A stretch of DNA of 52,137 bases, taken from Lachnospiraceae bacterium. GTDB lineage: Bacteria > Bacillota > Clostridia > Lachnospirales > Lachnospiraceae. Below the pieces are notes generated by a model. That model saw only the letters and a list, made by a program, of their open reading frames with translations, made no database searches and had not been told where the DNA came from. Numbering within the stretch: the first letter of the stretch is position 1; the number at the start of each line of letters is the position of its first letter. Below are positions 34,135 to 42,453 of the stretch, piece by piece. The stretch covers positions 1 to 52,137 of the forward strand of contig JAFYCS010000009.1 in assembly GCA_017539565.1 (NCBI GenBank). Reading direction: 5' to 3'. Made by a program: the position numbers and the translations under genes.

Positions 34135-36813
34135 ATGTCCTATTATTTTCACTTAGCATTTAAATATATCAGACACAACAAGGCGCGGACCGCATATTCG
34201 GTGCTTGGGATCGCGCTGACTTTTGTATTATGCTTCTGCATTCTTACCATGGGCTTTTCGGCCTGGGATTACAGTTTTTATACGGATTATCAGGCAAATC
34301 CCTATGAACTTATCTATATCCCGCTGGATGAAAATAATAAAGAGATCAGTTACACTCCGCAGATGATAAATGCATTAAAGCATCTGCCGGAGGATGCTGC
34401 TGTAGAAGAAGTGCGCATAAACGGAATGCGGAGTAACCGCCTTGTGCTGACAGATCAGCTGAGTCTGGGGGAAAGCTACAGTTTTAAGATCAAACTTAAA
34501 GATACCGGTAATCTGCAAAAGAGCGCCGACATGCTGGGAAAGAAATACGGTTTTGAACTGAAGGTGATAAGCACGGCGGCAGCGTATTTAGGGCAGGGAG
34601 ATACGGAGAGTGATGCTCTCGTAAATTTCGTTATAATGCTTGCGGCGACTTTTATCGGCGGTTTTTCGGTAATGATACTGAGAAATACGATGATGATAGC
34701 CGTTACCGAGAGAGGAAAGGATTTCGGACTGCTGCGCTGCGTAGGCATGTCGGATGGCCAGCACCGTATACTGCTTTTTACGGAAGGCATCATAATGAGC
34801 ATCTTTGCATCGGTTGTGGGTATGGGCTTCGGATTCTGGTTGCTTAAGCTCATAGAACCCTGGCTGATAAAGAGTCTGGGGCTCGCATCAGCCTTCAGCT
34901 TCGGTTTTTATCCCAAGGCGGCAGTTTATACGACCATTCTGTGCATAGGCGTTACTCTGTTTTCGATGCTTGAGCCTGCCAGACTCTGCGCACAGGTATC
35001 ACCGCTTGAGGCGCTGCACGGCGTGCTTGCAAAGGAGCTCACTTTGGGCAGGGCCATCATGCTTCTGGCAGGGAAAATTACCGGAGGTAATAAAAAGAAA
35101 CGTAAAAGCAGAAAAAGTCTGGCTGAGAGGATCTTCGGCGCTCCCGGATTCTATGCTGATAAGAATCTTATGCGCGGAAAAGGAAAGGGAGTGGTGGTTT
35201 TCGTATCCATGCTTTTTTCGGTTTTCCTTCTGCTTACCCTGCCGTCCTTTACTGATACATATACGGCGACTCTCAGGGGCCTGCTAAGAGATATGCATAC
35301 GGAGTATACCGAATATCTGTATATGGCTAAGGATGACGGGCCGGATGTAGTATATGACCCGGAGAAAAATGAAAAACTGCGTGAAGCTGTTATGAAGCGG
35401 GATAAGGTTAAGGATTGCTTCTGGTTGAGCATGTGCGCCTGCGATCTGAAACAGGGCTCGATCTATTCCTGTGATGACAGATTAAATGAATATACAGCCG
35501 GCGGAGAAATCGATACGGTGTATGAGCTGGGCTGTGTAAAGGAAGATATGGAAAAAGAAAAGCCTTATCTTCTGGAAGGAGAGATAGATTATGAGCGTAT
35601 GCTGGCGGAAGGGGGAGTGCTCCTCTGTGATATAAGCCCTTCGGATGAGAGCGGAAAAAGGAAGACAGATTATAAGGCAGGGGATATCATAGAGACTGTC
35701 AGCACCGAAGGCGCACTTATGGCAAAGGAGGCGTTTTGCGATGCCGTTGCCATAGTTTCGGAGAGACATGGCATGGAGGCCTGGACGGAAAAAAACAATG
35801 AGATAGTATACTTTGAGGGAGGAGAAAAGAAGAGCAGGAAAACTGAGCCGGGCAAAAGTACCAGTCTTCTTTCGCAGCTTGTTAAACATGGCACGGAAGA
35901 TACGGAGTTTTATCCTCTGCAGGATGAATTGTTTACCGAGCTTGCTAAGGCAGGGTACGATTGCAGAGAATATCTTGTTGAAAACAGTGTAAGGATGACA
36001 GATGTGCTGGGGGCGCTTAAGAGACTGATGTTTGAGAGAGGCATGAAGGAGCAGCATAAGATATTCGGTATCTTAAAGAGTGAGGTGTGTACGGGCTGCA
36101 GGATGGACTTGATAAGGAAAGAGTGGGAAAGGGATCGATACATAAGACTGGTAATGCCTATGGAACTGCTGATGGAAAGGACGGAGAAAGCAGTTGAAGC
36201 TATGGGATCAACTGTTACAGCCTTTGATACGAACCGTGATCTTGATATTCTTACTTATCGCAGTCTTGATATACCGCAATCCCTGAATCTGGCAGTGGCC
36301 CGGGATATGGAGATACTGGATGATAATTTAAGAGGATTTGGTGATTCACACGGCCTGTGGTATTATAATCTTTATGAGATGGACGGTGCGGATTATTTCG
36401 AAACCGTAAACATGCTGAATGTTTATAAGGTGATCAGCACGCTGCTGGGCAGCTTTATCCTGGCTATCTGCATGACGCAGATACTGAATACATTGCAGGC
36501 GGATATGCGCATACGGCGCAAAGAGCTTTGGCTTTATGACATGGTCGGCATGGATCCGGCCCAGAGGATAAAGATGATGCTGATAGAGCATGGCTTTGGG
36601 GCAGTATCATCATGCATTATGGGCGCAGTTTTAAGTTTTATCTTCTGCTATATCATGCTTGACAGGATACTTAACGTAGACGGCAGTCTGGTATTCAGCT
36701 GGCCCGTGATAACTGCGGTATTGATAATCGCCGCGATACTGGGGATAATACTGATGGTTAATCTCTTTGAGGTAAGACGGATATACAATACTGAGCGTCC
36801 CCGGTCATCATAA
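34135..36813 (+). CDS. FtsX-family ABC transporter permease without adjacent ATPase
   Basis: An 892-residue membrane protein with the duplicated FtsX layout. TM1 (about 18-40), FtsX helices (about 160-300), a second N-terminal-type TM near 350-375, a long extracytoplasmic region (about 380-755), and the last three membrane helices (about 760-880, ending in VNLFEVRRIY). This architecture is that of MacB/BceB-like permeases that act in export, peptide sensing or resistance with a cytoplasmic ATPase. No ATPase gene is next to it. It has its own promoter. The long acidic ectodomain suggests a peptide or envelope substrate; the role is unknown. Confidence 0.8.
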   Translation: MSYYFHLAFKYIRHNKARTAYSVLGIALTFVLCFCILTMGFSAWDYSFYTDYQANPYELIYIPLDENNKEISYTPQMINALKHLPEDAAVEEVRINGMRSNRLVLTDQLSLGESYSFKIKLKDTGNLQKSADMLGKKYGFELKVISTAAAYLGQGDTESDALVNFVIMLAATFIGGFSVMILRNTMMIAVTERGKDFGLLRCVGMSDGQHRILLFTEGIIMSIFASVVGMGFGFWLLKLIEPWLIKSLGLASAFSFGFYPKAAVYTTILCIGVTLFSMLEPARLCAQVSPLEALHGVLAKELTLGRAIMLLAGKITGGNKKKRKSRKSLAERIFGAPGFYADKNLMRGKGKGVVVFVSMLFSVFLLLTLPSFTDTYTATLRGLLRDMHTEYTEYLYMAKDDGPDVVYDPEKNEKLREAVMKRDKVKDCFWLSMCACDLKQGSIYSCDDRLNEYTAGGEIDTVYELGCVKEDMEKEKPYLLEGEIDYERMLAEGGVLLCDISPSDESGKRKTDYKAGDIIETVSTEGALMAKEAFCDAVAIVSERHGMEAWTEKNNEIVYFEGGEKKSRKTEPGKSTSLLSQLVKHGTEDTEFYPLQDELFTELAKAGYDCREYLVENSVRMTDVLGALKRLMFERGMKEQHKIFGILKSEVCTGCRMDLIRKEWERDRYIRLVMPMELLMERTEKAVEAMGSTVTAFDTNRDLDILTYRSLDIPQSLNLAVARDMEILDDNLRGFGDSHGLWYYNLYEMDGADYFETVNMLNVYKVISTLLGSFILAICMTQILNTLQADMRIRRKELWLYDMVGMDPAQRIKMMLIEHGFGAVSSCIMGAVLSFIFCYIMLDRILNVDGSLVFSWPVITAVLIIAAILGIILMVNLFEVRRIYNTERPRSS

Positions 36814-36823
36814 GTAACGGCTT

Positions 36824-36846
36824 TGTCATCCTGAGCGAAGGATCTT
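36824..36846 (+). repeat. Short dispersed hairpin repeat, copy 6 (shortened)
   Basis: TGTCATCCTGAGCGAAGGAT form with arms ATCCT/AGGAT and a shortened loop. It ends 27 nt before the sce7726-like start codon. Confidence 0.8.
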
Positions 36847-36873
36847 GAATACCTTGATGTATTAACAAATATA

Positions 36874-37470
36874 ATGACTGAAGAAAACGATAATAAAAAC
36901 ATACTCCGTGATAAGGACATCCGCGAGCCGCTATTCGAATATCTGGAGGAGACCTGCGGCAAGGTACGCATACTTGAAGAAAAGGTGATAGGCCGTGTGC
37001 GTGCGGATGTAGTGATGGTCACGCCGGGACTTATATACGGTATTGAGATCAAATCCGATGCGGATACCTACGCAAGGCTTGAGAAACAGGTTAAGTATTA
37101 CAATTGGTATTACGACCGCAATATCATCGTGGTGGGTTCAAAGCATGCACTTCATGTAAAGGAACATGTACCGGACTGGTGGGGCATCATATCAGCAGAG
37201 CGTGATGAAAAGGGCAGGCTGGACTTTTATGAGATACGCAAAGCAGATGTGAATCCCAGGGTCAAGGATCACCGCAAGATCACGATACTCTGGAGATCGG
37301 AGCTTGCCCATCTGCAGGAACTTAACAAACTCCCCAAGTACCGCAACAAGAGTAAGGACTATGTACGTAAGCTTTTGCTTGAACGCGTAGATGCGGATAA
37401 ACTATGGGTCCAGGCTACAGAGGAATTGTTTGAGCGTGATTACAGCAAGTACCGTAAGGATGAAGATTGA
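36874..37470 (+). CDS. sce7726-like PD-(D/E)XK family protein
   Basis: A 198-residue protein of the sce7726 type, a restriction-nuclease-fold family found near defence loci. Catalytic-looking residues: Asp45 in RVRADVVMVTPGLIYG, then Glu58 and Lys60 in IEIKSDADTY; the following helix has the family RLEKQVKYYNWYYDRN. No clear ribosome site precedes the ATG, apart from the dispersed repeat. The C-terminus ends SKYRKDED. It is followed at once by hairpin array C and a 67-residue gene. A degraded copy of the segment ends (SKYSKDEE) lies at 45733, showing that this locus exists in two places. Confidence 0.72.
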   Translation: MTEENDNKNILRDKDIREPLFEYLEETCGKVRILEEKVIGRVRADVVMVTPGLIYGIEIKSDADTYARLEKQVKYYNWYYDRNIIVVGSKHALHVKEHVPDWWGIISAERDEKGRLDFYEIRKADVNPRVKDHRKITILWRSELAHLQELNKLPKYRNKSKDYVRKLLLERVDADKLWVQATEELFERDYSKYRKDED

Positions 37471-37497
37471 TCAAGTATGCCGGATCATTGTATCGGT

Positions 37498-37732
37498 TGC
37501 TAACATAAAGGCCTAAAACGAATGATGTGTTAGCCCGGTGACCCTGAAAATGTCCGGGACAGAGACCGGGCGGCTAACACAAAGATCAAAAATAGAGGAT
37601 GTGTTAGCCAAAAGAGCCTAAAAAAGGGTCCAATCAGATGCTTGGCGGCTAACACAAAGCTTGAAAATAGAGAATGCGTTAGCCCAATGAGCATAGAAAG
37701 GGTCCAATCAGATGCATAGCAGCTACCACAAA
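37498..37732 (+). repeat. Hairpin repeat array C, related to arrays A and B
   Basis: Left arms near 37498 (TTGCTAACAT, degraded), 37572 (GGCTAACACA), 37647 (GGCTAACACA) and 37721 (AGCTACCACA); right arms TGTGTTAGCC at 37526-37535 and 37600-37609, TGCGTTAGCC at 37675-37684. Spacing is 74-75 nt, as in arrays A and B, though the linkers differ (AAAGGGTCCAATCAGATGC). The last unit has no right arm. It occupies most of the 37471-37771 gap between the sce7726-like gene and the 67-residue gene. Confidence 0.88.
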
Positions 37733-37771
37733 GGTCTGAACAGGGGAATATTTCAGTAAAGGAGAACACAA

Positions 37772-37975
37772 ATGGATGTAAATGAATTAGTCGATATGAT
37801 AGACAATAAAATGAACAGCGGCGTGAGCAGGCTTTCCGTAGGTTTTTCAGAGGATCTGAATACCGGAGTAAAGAAGGAAAGCTATCATCACGGCCGCTGC
37901 GATGTGGGCAGCCCCTGGGCCAAGGGCACGGTTTCAAACTGCGACGTGATCGACACCCAGGACGATCAATCATAA
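37772..37975 (+). CDS. Small conserved-looking protein after array C
   Basis: A 67-residue soluble protein, MDVNELVDMIDNKMNSG at the start and HHGRCDVGSPWAKG at the end, family not recognised. AAAGGAG lies 7 nt before the ATG. The beginning of its gene (GTAAATGAATTAGT) recurs in the remnant near 45766, next to a similar terminator, so gene and terminator travel together. The two Cys, two His and short length could suit a metal-binding or toxin-antitoxin-type protein; there is no direct evidence. Confidence 0.65.
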   Translation: MDVNELVDMIDNKMNSGVSRLSVGFSEDLNTGVKKESYHHGRCDVGSPWAKGTVSNCDVIDTQDDQS

Positions 37976-37986
37976 GCAGCTGCACT

Positions 37987-38024
37987 AAGGCCCGGGCTCA
38001 TTGCTTCCAGGGCCTTTTGTTTTC
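37987..38024. terminator. Terminator between the 67-residue gene and the flavoprotein gene
   Basis: Stem AAGGCCC (37987-37993) and GGGCCTT (38010-38016), then TTGTTTT. It lies at the end of the plus-strand gene and overlaps the last codons of the minus-strand flavoprotein gene. Its counterpart at 45785 has a paired base change. Confidence 0.75.
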
Positions 38025-38717
38025 CAGCCAGCCGTTGGCTTTCCAGTATTTATAATCGGTGTATTCAGGATCTGCCTTTCCCAGAGATGTCTGCAGCATA
38101 CGTACGGCATAGAATTTAAGCTTAACGGAAAGCTTTGAATGGGCGGGGCGGCTGTAATCTATTCTTTTCATTGATGCGGCCAGGGTCTTTAATTTGCCGG
38201 TCATCTTTTCTCTTTTGTTTTCGGGTATTTTATCCCAGCGTACTTCGCTCATAAGCTTGAAGGTACTTACATTTATCTTGCTTATACCCCACCAGGAGAG
38301 ACTGTCTTTTATATCCTTTGCCGTAGAAGTTTCACCTGCCCCCAGGCACTGGGTTATGATCACAGCGCGTTTTCCGAACATTTCCCCGGCGGGACGGTGG
38401 GGCATCCATCTGTAAGCAAAGTGATCCAGCATAGCCTTCATGGCACCCGTGGTGTGAAATACATATGCAGGGGAGGTGAATACCAGCAGGTCGGCTTCCA
38501 GCAGGGCTTTTTCGATCTCCTGTACGCAGGCGGCATCCTTACAGAGCGTGGGATCCTTTGATATGCAAGCCGTGCAGCCTGTGCAGAATCCCGGTCCATC
38601 CTTAGGAAGATAGAATTCTGTTATTTCTGCATTGTCTTTGAAGGGCTCAAGGAAAGCTTCTTTCAAACGGTAGGTAACGCCGTGTTTTTCAGTTGCATTT
38701 ATAACCGTGATCTTCAT
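37998..38717 (-). CDS. Flavodoxin-family NAD(P)H-dependent oxidoreductase
   Basis: A 239-residue cytosolic flavoprotein of the NADPH-dependent FMN-reductase/flavodoxin superfamily. N-terminal strand MKITVINATEKHGVTYRLKEAF, Cys-rich loop GFCTGCTACISKDPTLC, and the flavin-loop SPAYVFHTTGAMKAMLDHFAY. The C-terminus ENKRPWKQ is typical of the family. Its start overlaps the TetR stop by 4 nt, so both belong to one minus-strand operon, probably repressed by that regulator and induced by an unknown electrophile or drug. It faces the 67-residue gene across a shared terminator. Confidence 0.85.
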   Translation of the reverse strand: MKITVINATEKHGVTYRLKEAFLEPFKDNAEITEFYLPKDGPGFCTGCTACISKDPTLCKDAACVQEIEKALLEADLLVFTSPAYVFHTTGAMKAMLDHFAYRWMPHRPAGEMFGKRAVIITQCLGAGETSTAKDIKDSLSWWGISKINVSTFKLMSEVRWDKIPENKREKMTGKLKTLAASMKRIDYSRPAHSKLSVKLKFYAVRMLQTSLGKADPEYTDYKYWKANGWLENKRPWKQ

Positions 38718-39334
38718 TTCTTTTTCCTCCCGTATAGTTTGTTAAAGATCCTTATGTGGTCTTCCAGTGTCTTTAAAGCTTCCGGCTCCCGTTCCGGTTC
38801 ACAATCGCAGATGCTTAAAAGGAAATAGATGGGGGCGTAGAAGTGCAGTGTCATGATGGGGATATCATCGGTCTTAAGCACCCCTTGCTGCACCATCAAT
38901 CCCAGCAGCATGCCCTGGTAGGAGAGCGGATCGTCCGCATATTGTTTCAGGTAGGTCCTTGCCAGCTCTTTGTCATGGAACTGTTCGATGGTGAGCATTT
39001 TGCGGAAGCGTCTGGTGTAATCGTCATGCAGATAGTATCTGAACAGATCCAGCCCAAGCTTTACCAGAGCGTCTTCGGAAATATCCTTGTATATGGCCGC
39101 GTCGGCGGCTGCATCATTTCCCTTTATGTTGAGGCTCTCCGCTTCCTTTAAGAATCTGCTGTTCATCTCTTCTATGATCGCATCAAAGATGGCCTGCTTG
39201 TTTTTGTAATGCTTGTAAAGCGAAGGGGCTTTTATTCCCACGCGCTCTGCGATGTCACCTACAAAAACATTTGCATAGCCTTTTTCCGAAAAGAGGGTCA
39301 GGGCTTCATCAAGTATCCTTTCTTTTGTATTCAT
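38714..39334 (-). CDS. TetR-family transcriptional regulator
   Basis: A 206-residue repressor. The N-terminal helix-turn-helix (about residues 3-50) reads RILDEALTLFSEKGYANVFVGDIAERVGIKAPSLYKHYKNK; the rest is a ligand-binding helical domain. The ATG at 39334 is chosen because GAGGAGG lies about 6 nt upstream on the minus strand; an earlier in-frame ATG has no such site. It probably represses its own promoter at the two palindromes in 39355-39396 and controls the coupled flavoprotein gene. The ligand is unknown. Confidence 0.9.
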   Translation of the reverse strand: MNTKERILDEALTLFSEKGYANVFVGDIAERVGIKAPSLYKHYKNKQAIFDAIIEEMNSRFLKEAESLNIKGNDAAADAAIYKDISEDALVKLGLDLFRYYLHDDYTRRFRKMLTIEQFHDKELARTYLKQYADDPLSYQGMLLGLMVQQGVLKTDDIPIMTLHFYAPIYFLLSICDCEPEREPEALKTLEDHIRIFNKLYGRKKK

Positions 39335-39354
39335 AAATATCCTCCTCACAAGTG

Positions 39355-39402
39355 GCTAATTTGGATTAGCTAAAGTATAGGCTAATTTGAATTAGCTGTC
39401 AA
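39355..39402 (-). promoter_or_regulatory. TetR-operon promoter with two palindromic operators
   Basis: On the minus strand, TTGACA (39397-39402), a 17-nt spacer and TATACT (39374-39379). Two 16-bp inverted repeats, GCTAATTTGGATTAGC (39355-39370) and GCTAATTTGAATTAGC (39381-39396), are centred 26 bp apart. One occupies the spacer and the other lies just after the -10, a layout that suits repression by the adjacent TetR protein. Confidence 0.8.
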
Positions 39403-39474
39403 GTAAAAAATGATTTCCGAATCAGACGCTCTATGATAAAATCAGAATCGGACAATAAAAAAGGAGATAAGTTT

Positions 39475-40425
39475 ATGTCGGATATAAGAGACCGCGGAGT
39501 TATAGATATCACAATGGTCGAAGATGATAAGTTCGTGCTTGTTATCATAGACGATATTGAATGGACTGCGTCGACGAGGCAGCAGCATGCCAGGATGCTT
39601 CAGGATAAGCTTAATGATTATCTGGGATATGTGGCCAGCGGCCAGGCTAATGAGGCGCAGCCCGGGCTTCGTCCCGTGATACGCGTAATATCCCAGTATT
39701 CTTACAGCAAATACTGCATTGATTTCCTTGAGAGAGTTAAGGCCTTTGTAAAGGATAAGGACGATATCTGCGATCTGGAGTGGACACATGCAGAGGAGGA
39801 CGGGCCCTTTGAAGACGGTTTCAGCGATGAGCCGGTCTTTGACATAGAGAAGGTCTATCCCCGTCTTAAAAAGAACTGGTCGGATAAACCGCTTGAGAGT
39901 GTGCAGCTTCTGGCGGCATCTACCGGCTCCTCTGATTACGGCGATAATGTGATAATGCTCAGGATCATGGATAGCTATATAGGCATGTTTGTAATGGATG
40001 CAGGGGATATGTATTCCATCCTGACCTACGATATGCTTCCCGAAGGTATGAGCGTTGAAGAGCTGCAGGATAAGGCTTTTACAAATCTTATAAGGGATAC
40101 AAAGTATCAGAGCTGTGAGTCGAAAGAGCCCGGGATATCGGGCATCATCGCAGGCGGCAATTTTGAAGCGGAGAGTCTGTACCTGACTGATATCTGGCGG
40201 AGCATAGCAGATGAGTTTGATGATGATGTGGCTATCTGCGTGCCTACAAAAGATATAGTATATTACACTAAAGCCGACGATAAGAAGCTTTGCCGGAAAA
40301 TGACAGAGATGGCAGAAGACATGTTCAGAACAAATGAAATGAATACGCCCTATCTGCTTTTCAGCAGGGATATATTGCGGTATTCGCGAAAAGAAAACAG
40401 ACTCATCATCGAAGGAAAATACTGA
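39475..40425 (+). CDS. DUF6572-like protein with DUF1444-like C-terminus
   Basis: A 316-residue soluble protein. The N-terminus (RDRGVIDITMVEDDKFVLVIIDDIEWTASTRQQHARMLQDKLNDYL, about 3-50) matches DUF6572, a family of unknown role. The C-terminal half (about 140-310, DNVIMLRIMDSYIGMFVMDAG and DVAICVPTKDIVYYTKADDKK) resembles DUF1444-type domains (tentative). ATG 39475 is chosen because AAGGAGAT lies close upstream; an upstream ATG at 39433 lacks a site. A long antisense frame over the whole gene is a shadow. Single gene, lying between the TetR promoter and the MarR gene. Confidence 0.65.
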   Translation: MSDIRDRGVIDITMVEDDKFVLVIIDDIEWTASTRQQHARMLQDKLNDYLGYVASGQANEAQPGLRPVIRVISQYSYSKYCIDFLERVKAFVKDKDDICDLEWTHAEEDGPFEDGFSDEPVFDIEKVYPRLKKNWSDKPLESVQLLAASTGSSDYGDNVIMLRIMDSYIGMFVMDAGDMYSILTYDMLPEGMSVEELQDKAFTNLIRDTKYQSCESKEPGISGIIAGGNFEAESLYLTDIWRSIADEFDDDVAICVPTKDIVYYTKADDKKLCRKMTEMAEDMFRTNEMNTPYLLFSRDILRYSRKENRLIIEGKY

Positions 40426-40437
40426 GGACAAAAAGTA

Positions 40438-40481
40438 TTGACAAAATAATACTTCGAGTGTAGAATTAAATTACTTCGAAG
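40438..40481 (+). promoter_or_regulatory. marR promoter with repeated TACTTCGA operator
   Basis: TTGACA at 40438-40443, a 17-nt spacer, TAGAAT at 40461-40466. TACTTCGAG (40450-40458) lies in the spacer and TACTTCGAA (40472-40480) just downstream, 22 nt apart. Self-repression by the MarR product is likely. Confidence 0.75.
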
Positions 40482-40505
40482 GAAGAAATAATTGCGGGAG
40501 CGTAT

Positions 40506-41003
40506 ATGGATCTGAATCCGGAAGGAATGTCGCAGGAGACATTCGGCATGGTTACAAACTACATAGAGGAGGTTAAGGAACTCTTATCCACGGAGATCTG
40601 GGAGAACATCTTTCTGGATTGTACCAAGAACGAAGTCCTGATCTTCTGGCTCCTGTACAGAAAGAGCGAAGTGAACATGAGCGAGATCGCAGAGTACATA
40701 CATGTACCGCTCAATACCGCAACCGGCGTTGTGGGAAGGATGGAAAAGAACGGCCTGCTTGAGAGATACCGCAGCGCGGAAGATAAGAGAGTGGTGCTGA
40801 TCCGCTTCAGCGAAAGGGGAAGAGTCCAGTTCCAGAAGCTTTTCAACGAGATAATGTACTATGTGGTGCAGGTGATGGGCACCCTCACCCGGGAAGAAAC
40901 GGCGCTCTTCGGAAAGATGATGGTAAAGGTGATAGACGTACTTAAGCAGGAGCGAAAGAAGGAAGAGACAGCAAAGAAAGTCAGAAAGATCACGATCGAG
41001 TGA
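40506..41003 (+). CDS. MarR-family transcriptional regulator
   Basis: A 165-residue winged-helix regulator. The recognition region is VNMSEIAEYIHVPLNTATGVVGRMEKNGLLERY, followed by the wing SAEDKRVVLIRFSERG; the flanking helices give dimerisation. GGGAG lies about 7 nt before the ATG. TACTTCGA boxes in its own promoter recur before the first arsA-like gene (41238), so it probably controls that group. The basic C-terminal tail (ERKKEETAKKVRKITIE) is longer than usual. The inducer is unknown. Confidence 0.9.
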   Translation: MDLNPEGMSQETFGMVTNYIEEVKELLSTEIWENIFLDCTKNEVLIFWLLYRKSEVNMSEIAEYIHVPLNTATGVVGRMEKNGLLERYRSAEDKRVVLIRFSERGRVQFQKLFNEIMYYVVQVMGTLTREETALFGKMMVKVIDVLKQERKKEETAKKVRKITIE

Positions 41004-41062
41004 AGTACCGTACCGGATGGGAGCCGCGGTCGTACTGAAATGATAATGATGTCGTACCGGGC

Positions 41063-41172
41063 GTAAGCCGGGGGTGTATTGAAAATATAATAATGTCATT
41101 CTGAGGTTGTAAGCCGGGGGTGTATTGAAAGTATAATAATGTCATTCTGAGGGCGTAAGCCCGAAGAATCTT
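41063..41172 (+). repeat. 46-bp tandem repeat made around the dispersed element, copy 7
   Basis: GTAAGCC starts at 41063 and 41109, and again as GTAAGC at 41155, a period of 46. Each full unit includes GGGGGTGTATTGAAA and an incomplete TGTCATTCTGAGG; the last unit finishes the dispersed hairpin with AGAATCTT (41140-41172). The 41004-41286 gap otherwise holds only the box at 41238. Confidence 0.75.
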
Positions 41173-41237
41173 GAAAGATTATATGTATAGATAAAAGAAT
41201 ACTGGCAGCCGATAAGGCTGCTAAATATACACACAAA

Positions 41238-41246
41238 TACTTCGAG
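41238..41246 (+). promoter_or_regulatory. MarR-type box before the first ArsA-like gene
   Basis: TACTTCGAG matches the two boxes in the marR promoter. It lies 40 nt before the start at 41287. No clear -35/-10 pair was found beside it. Confidence 0.5.
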
Positions 41247-41286
41247 AACGGAACTATTCATAAACGGAAATATAAAGGAGGACAAT

Positions 41287-42453
41287 ATGAGCAGGATCTA
41301 TATTTTTACGGGAAAAGGCGGAGTGGGAAAGAGCAGCGTGGCTGCGGCACACGCATATAAAAGCGCAAAGGAGGGAAAGAAAACTCTGCTTGTCAGCACT
41401 GATATGGCCCACAATCTGGGGGATCTGTTTGAGCATAAGCTGGGAAAAGAAGCGGAGGAGGTATTACCGAACCTGTCCCTCTATGAGATAGACCCGGAAT
41501 ACGTTATGCAGAATGATTTCGCATATATTGTGGATTATATCGGCAGACTGCTTTCCGATGCCGGGGGCATGAGTATTTCGGACCTGGGGATGATACCGGG
41601 AATGGAGGAGCTTTTCTCCCTGCTTAAGATAGCGGACATATACAAAGAAGAGACCTACGAGCGCATCATTGTTGACTGTGCGCCTACAGGCGAAACCTTA
41701 TCGCTGCTTAAATTCCCGGAACTGCTGTCCTGGTATATGGAAAAACTCTTCCCCATCGGAAAGATCGGCGTGCGGCTGCTGGCTCCGGTATCCAAGGCGG
41801 TGTTCAAGGTCGAGATGCCCAACAAGACAGCGATGAATGATATCGAAAAGATCTACCTTAAACTTGCCGAGTTGCAGGAACTGTTAAAGGACAGGGATGT
41901 CAGCAGCATCAGGATCGTGACCACGCCGGAGAAGATGGTGGTGGAAGAGACCAAGCGCAATTACATGTACATGAACCTGTACGATTTCAATGTGGACGGG
42001 CTGTATATAAACCGCATACTCCCGGCAGACATAGGCAATGAGTTCTTTGACAGATGGATAGTCCTCCAGAGGGAATACATCGATACCCTGAAAGAATGCT
42101 TCAGTGCGCTGCCCATCTGCGAGATCCCCTGGTACGACGAAGAGGTACGCGGCGAGGCGGCCATCAGAAGGATAGCGGATAACGTACTGGCGGATAAGGA
42201 AGTATTTGGAAAGCGCATAATAAAAGACCGTGAAAGCTTTACTCAGAATGAAAAGGGATACCAGCTTGAAGTATTTGCTCCCTGTGCCGATAAGGCGGAC
42301 ATCGATCTCTATCAGGCATCAACGGATATAGTCATAAAGATAGGCAATTTCAAACGTAACATTCCGCTTCCAAACAGCCTGCGAAGCTATAATGTGACGA
42401 GCGCAAAACTGGAGGATGGCAGGCTGCGCATCCAATTTGAACAGGAAAAATGA
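41287..42453 (+). CDS. ArsA/Get3-family ATPase, first copy
   Basis: A 388-residue cytosolic ATPase of the ArsA/Get3/MinD class. Deviant P-loop GKGGVGKSSVAAA near residue 9, STDMAHNLGDLF, switch II DCAPTGETLSLLKFP (ArsA/Get3 usually DTAPTGHT), and a C-terminal small beta domain (about 320-385) of the HSP20-like ArsA type. The family moves oxyanions with ArsB or inserts tail-anchored proteins; no arsB, acr3 or arsR is nearby. AAAGGAGG precedes the ATG. The paralogue at 42905 and a small protein between them form one operon. Function is open. Confidence 0.85.
   Translation: MSRIYIFTGKGGVGKSSVAAAHAYKSAKEGKKTLLVSTDMAHNLGDLFEHKLGKEAEEVLPNLSLYEIDPEYVMQNDFAYIVDYIGRLLSDAGGMSISDLGMIPGMEELFSLLKIADIYKEETYERIIVDCAPTGETLSLLKFPELLSWYMEKLFPIGKIGVRLLAPVSKAVFKVEMPNKTAMNDIEKIYLKLAELQELLKDRDVSSIRIVTTPEKMVVEETKRNYMYMNLYDFNVDGLYINRILPADIGNEFFDRWIVLQREYIDTLKECFSALPICEIPWYDEEVRGEAAIRRIADNVLADKEVFGKRIIKDRESFTQNEKGYQLEVFAPCADKADIDLYQASTDIVIKIGNFKRNIPLPNSLRSYNVTSAKLEDGRLRIQFEQEK

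Noticed and set aside
39442-40431. 329-residue antisense frame
   Set aside because: It lies wholly opposite the DUF6572-like gene, has no ribosome site, and its composition reflects the codon bias of the plus-strand gene.
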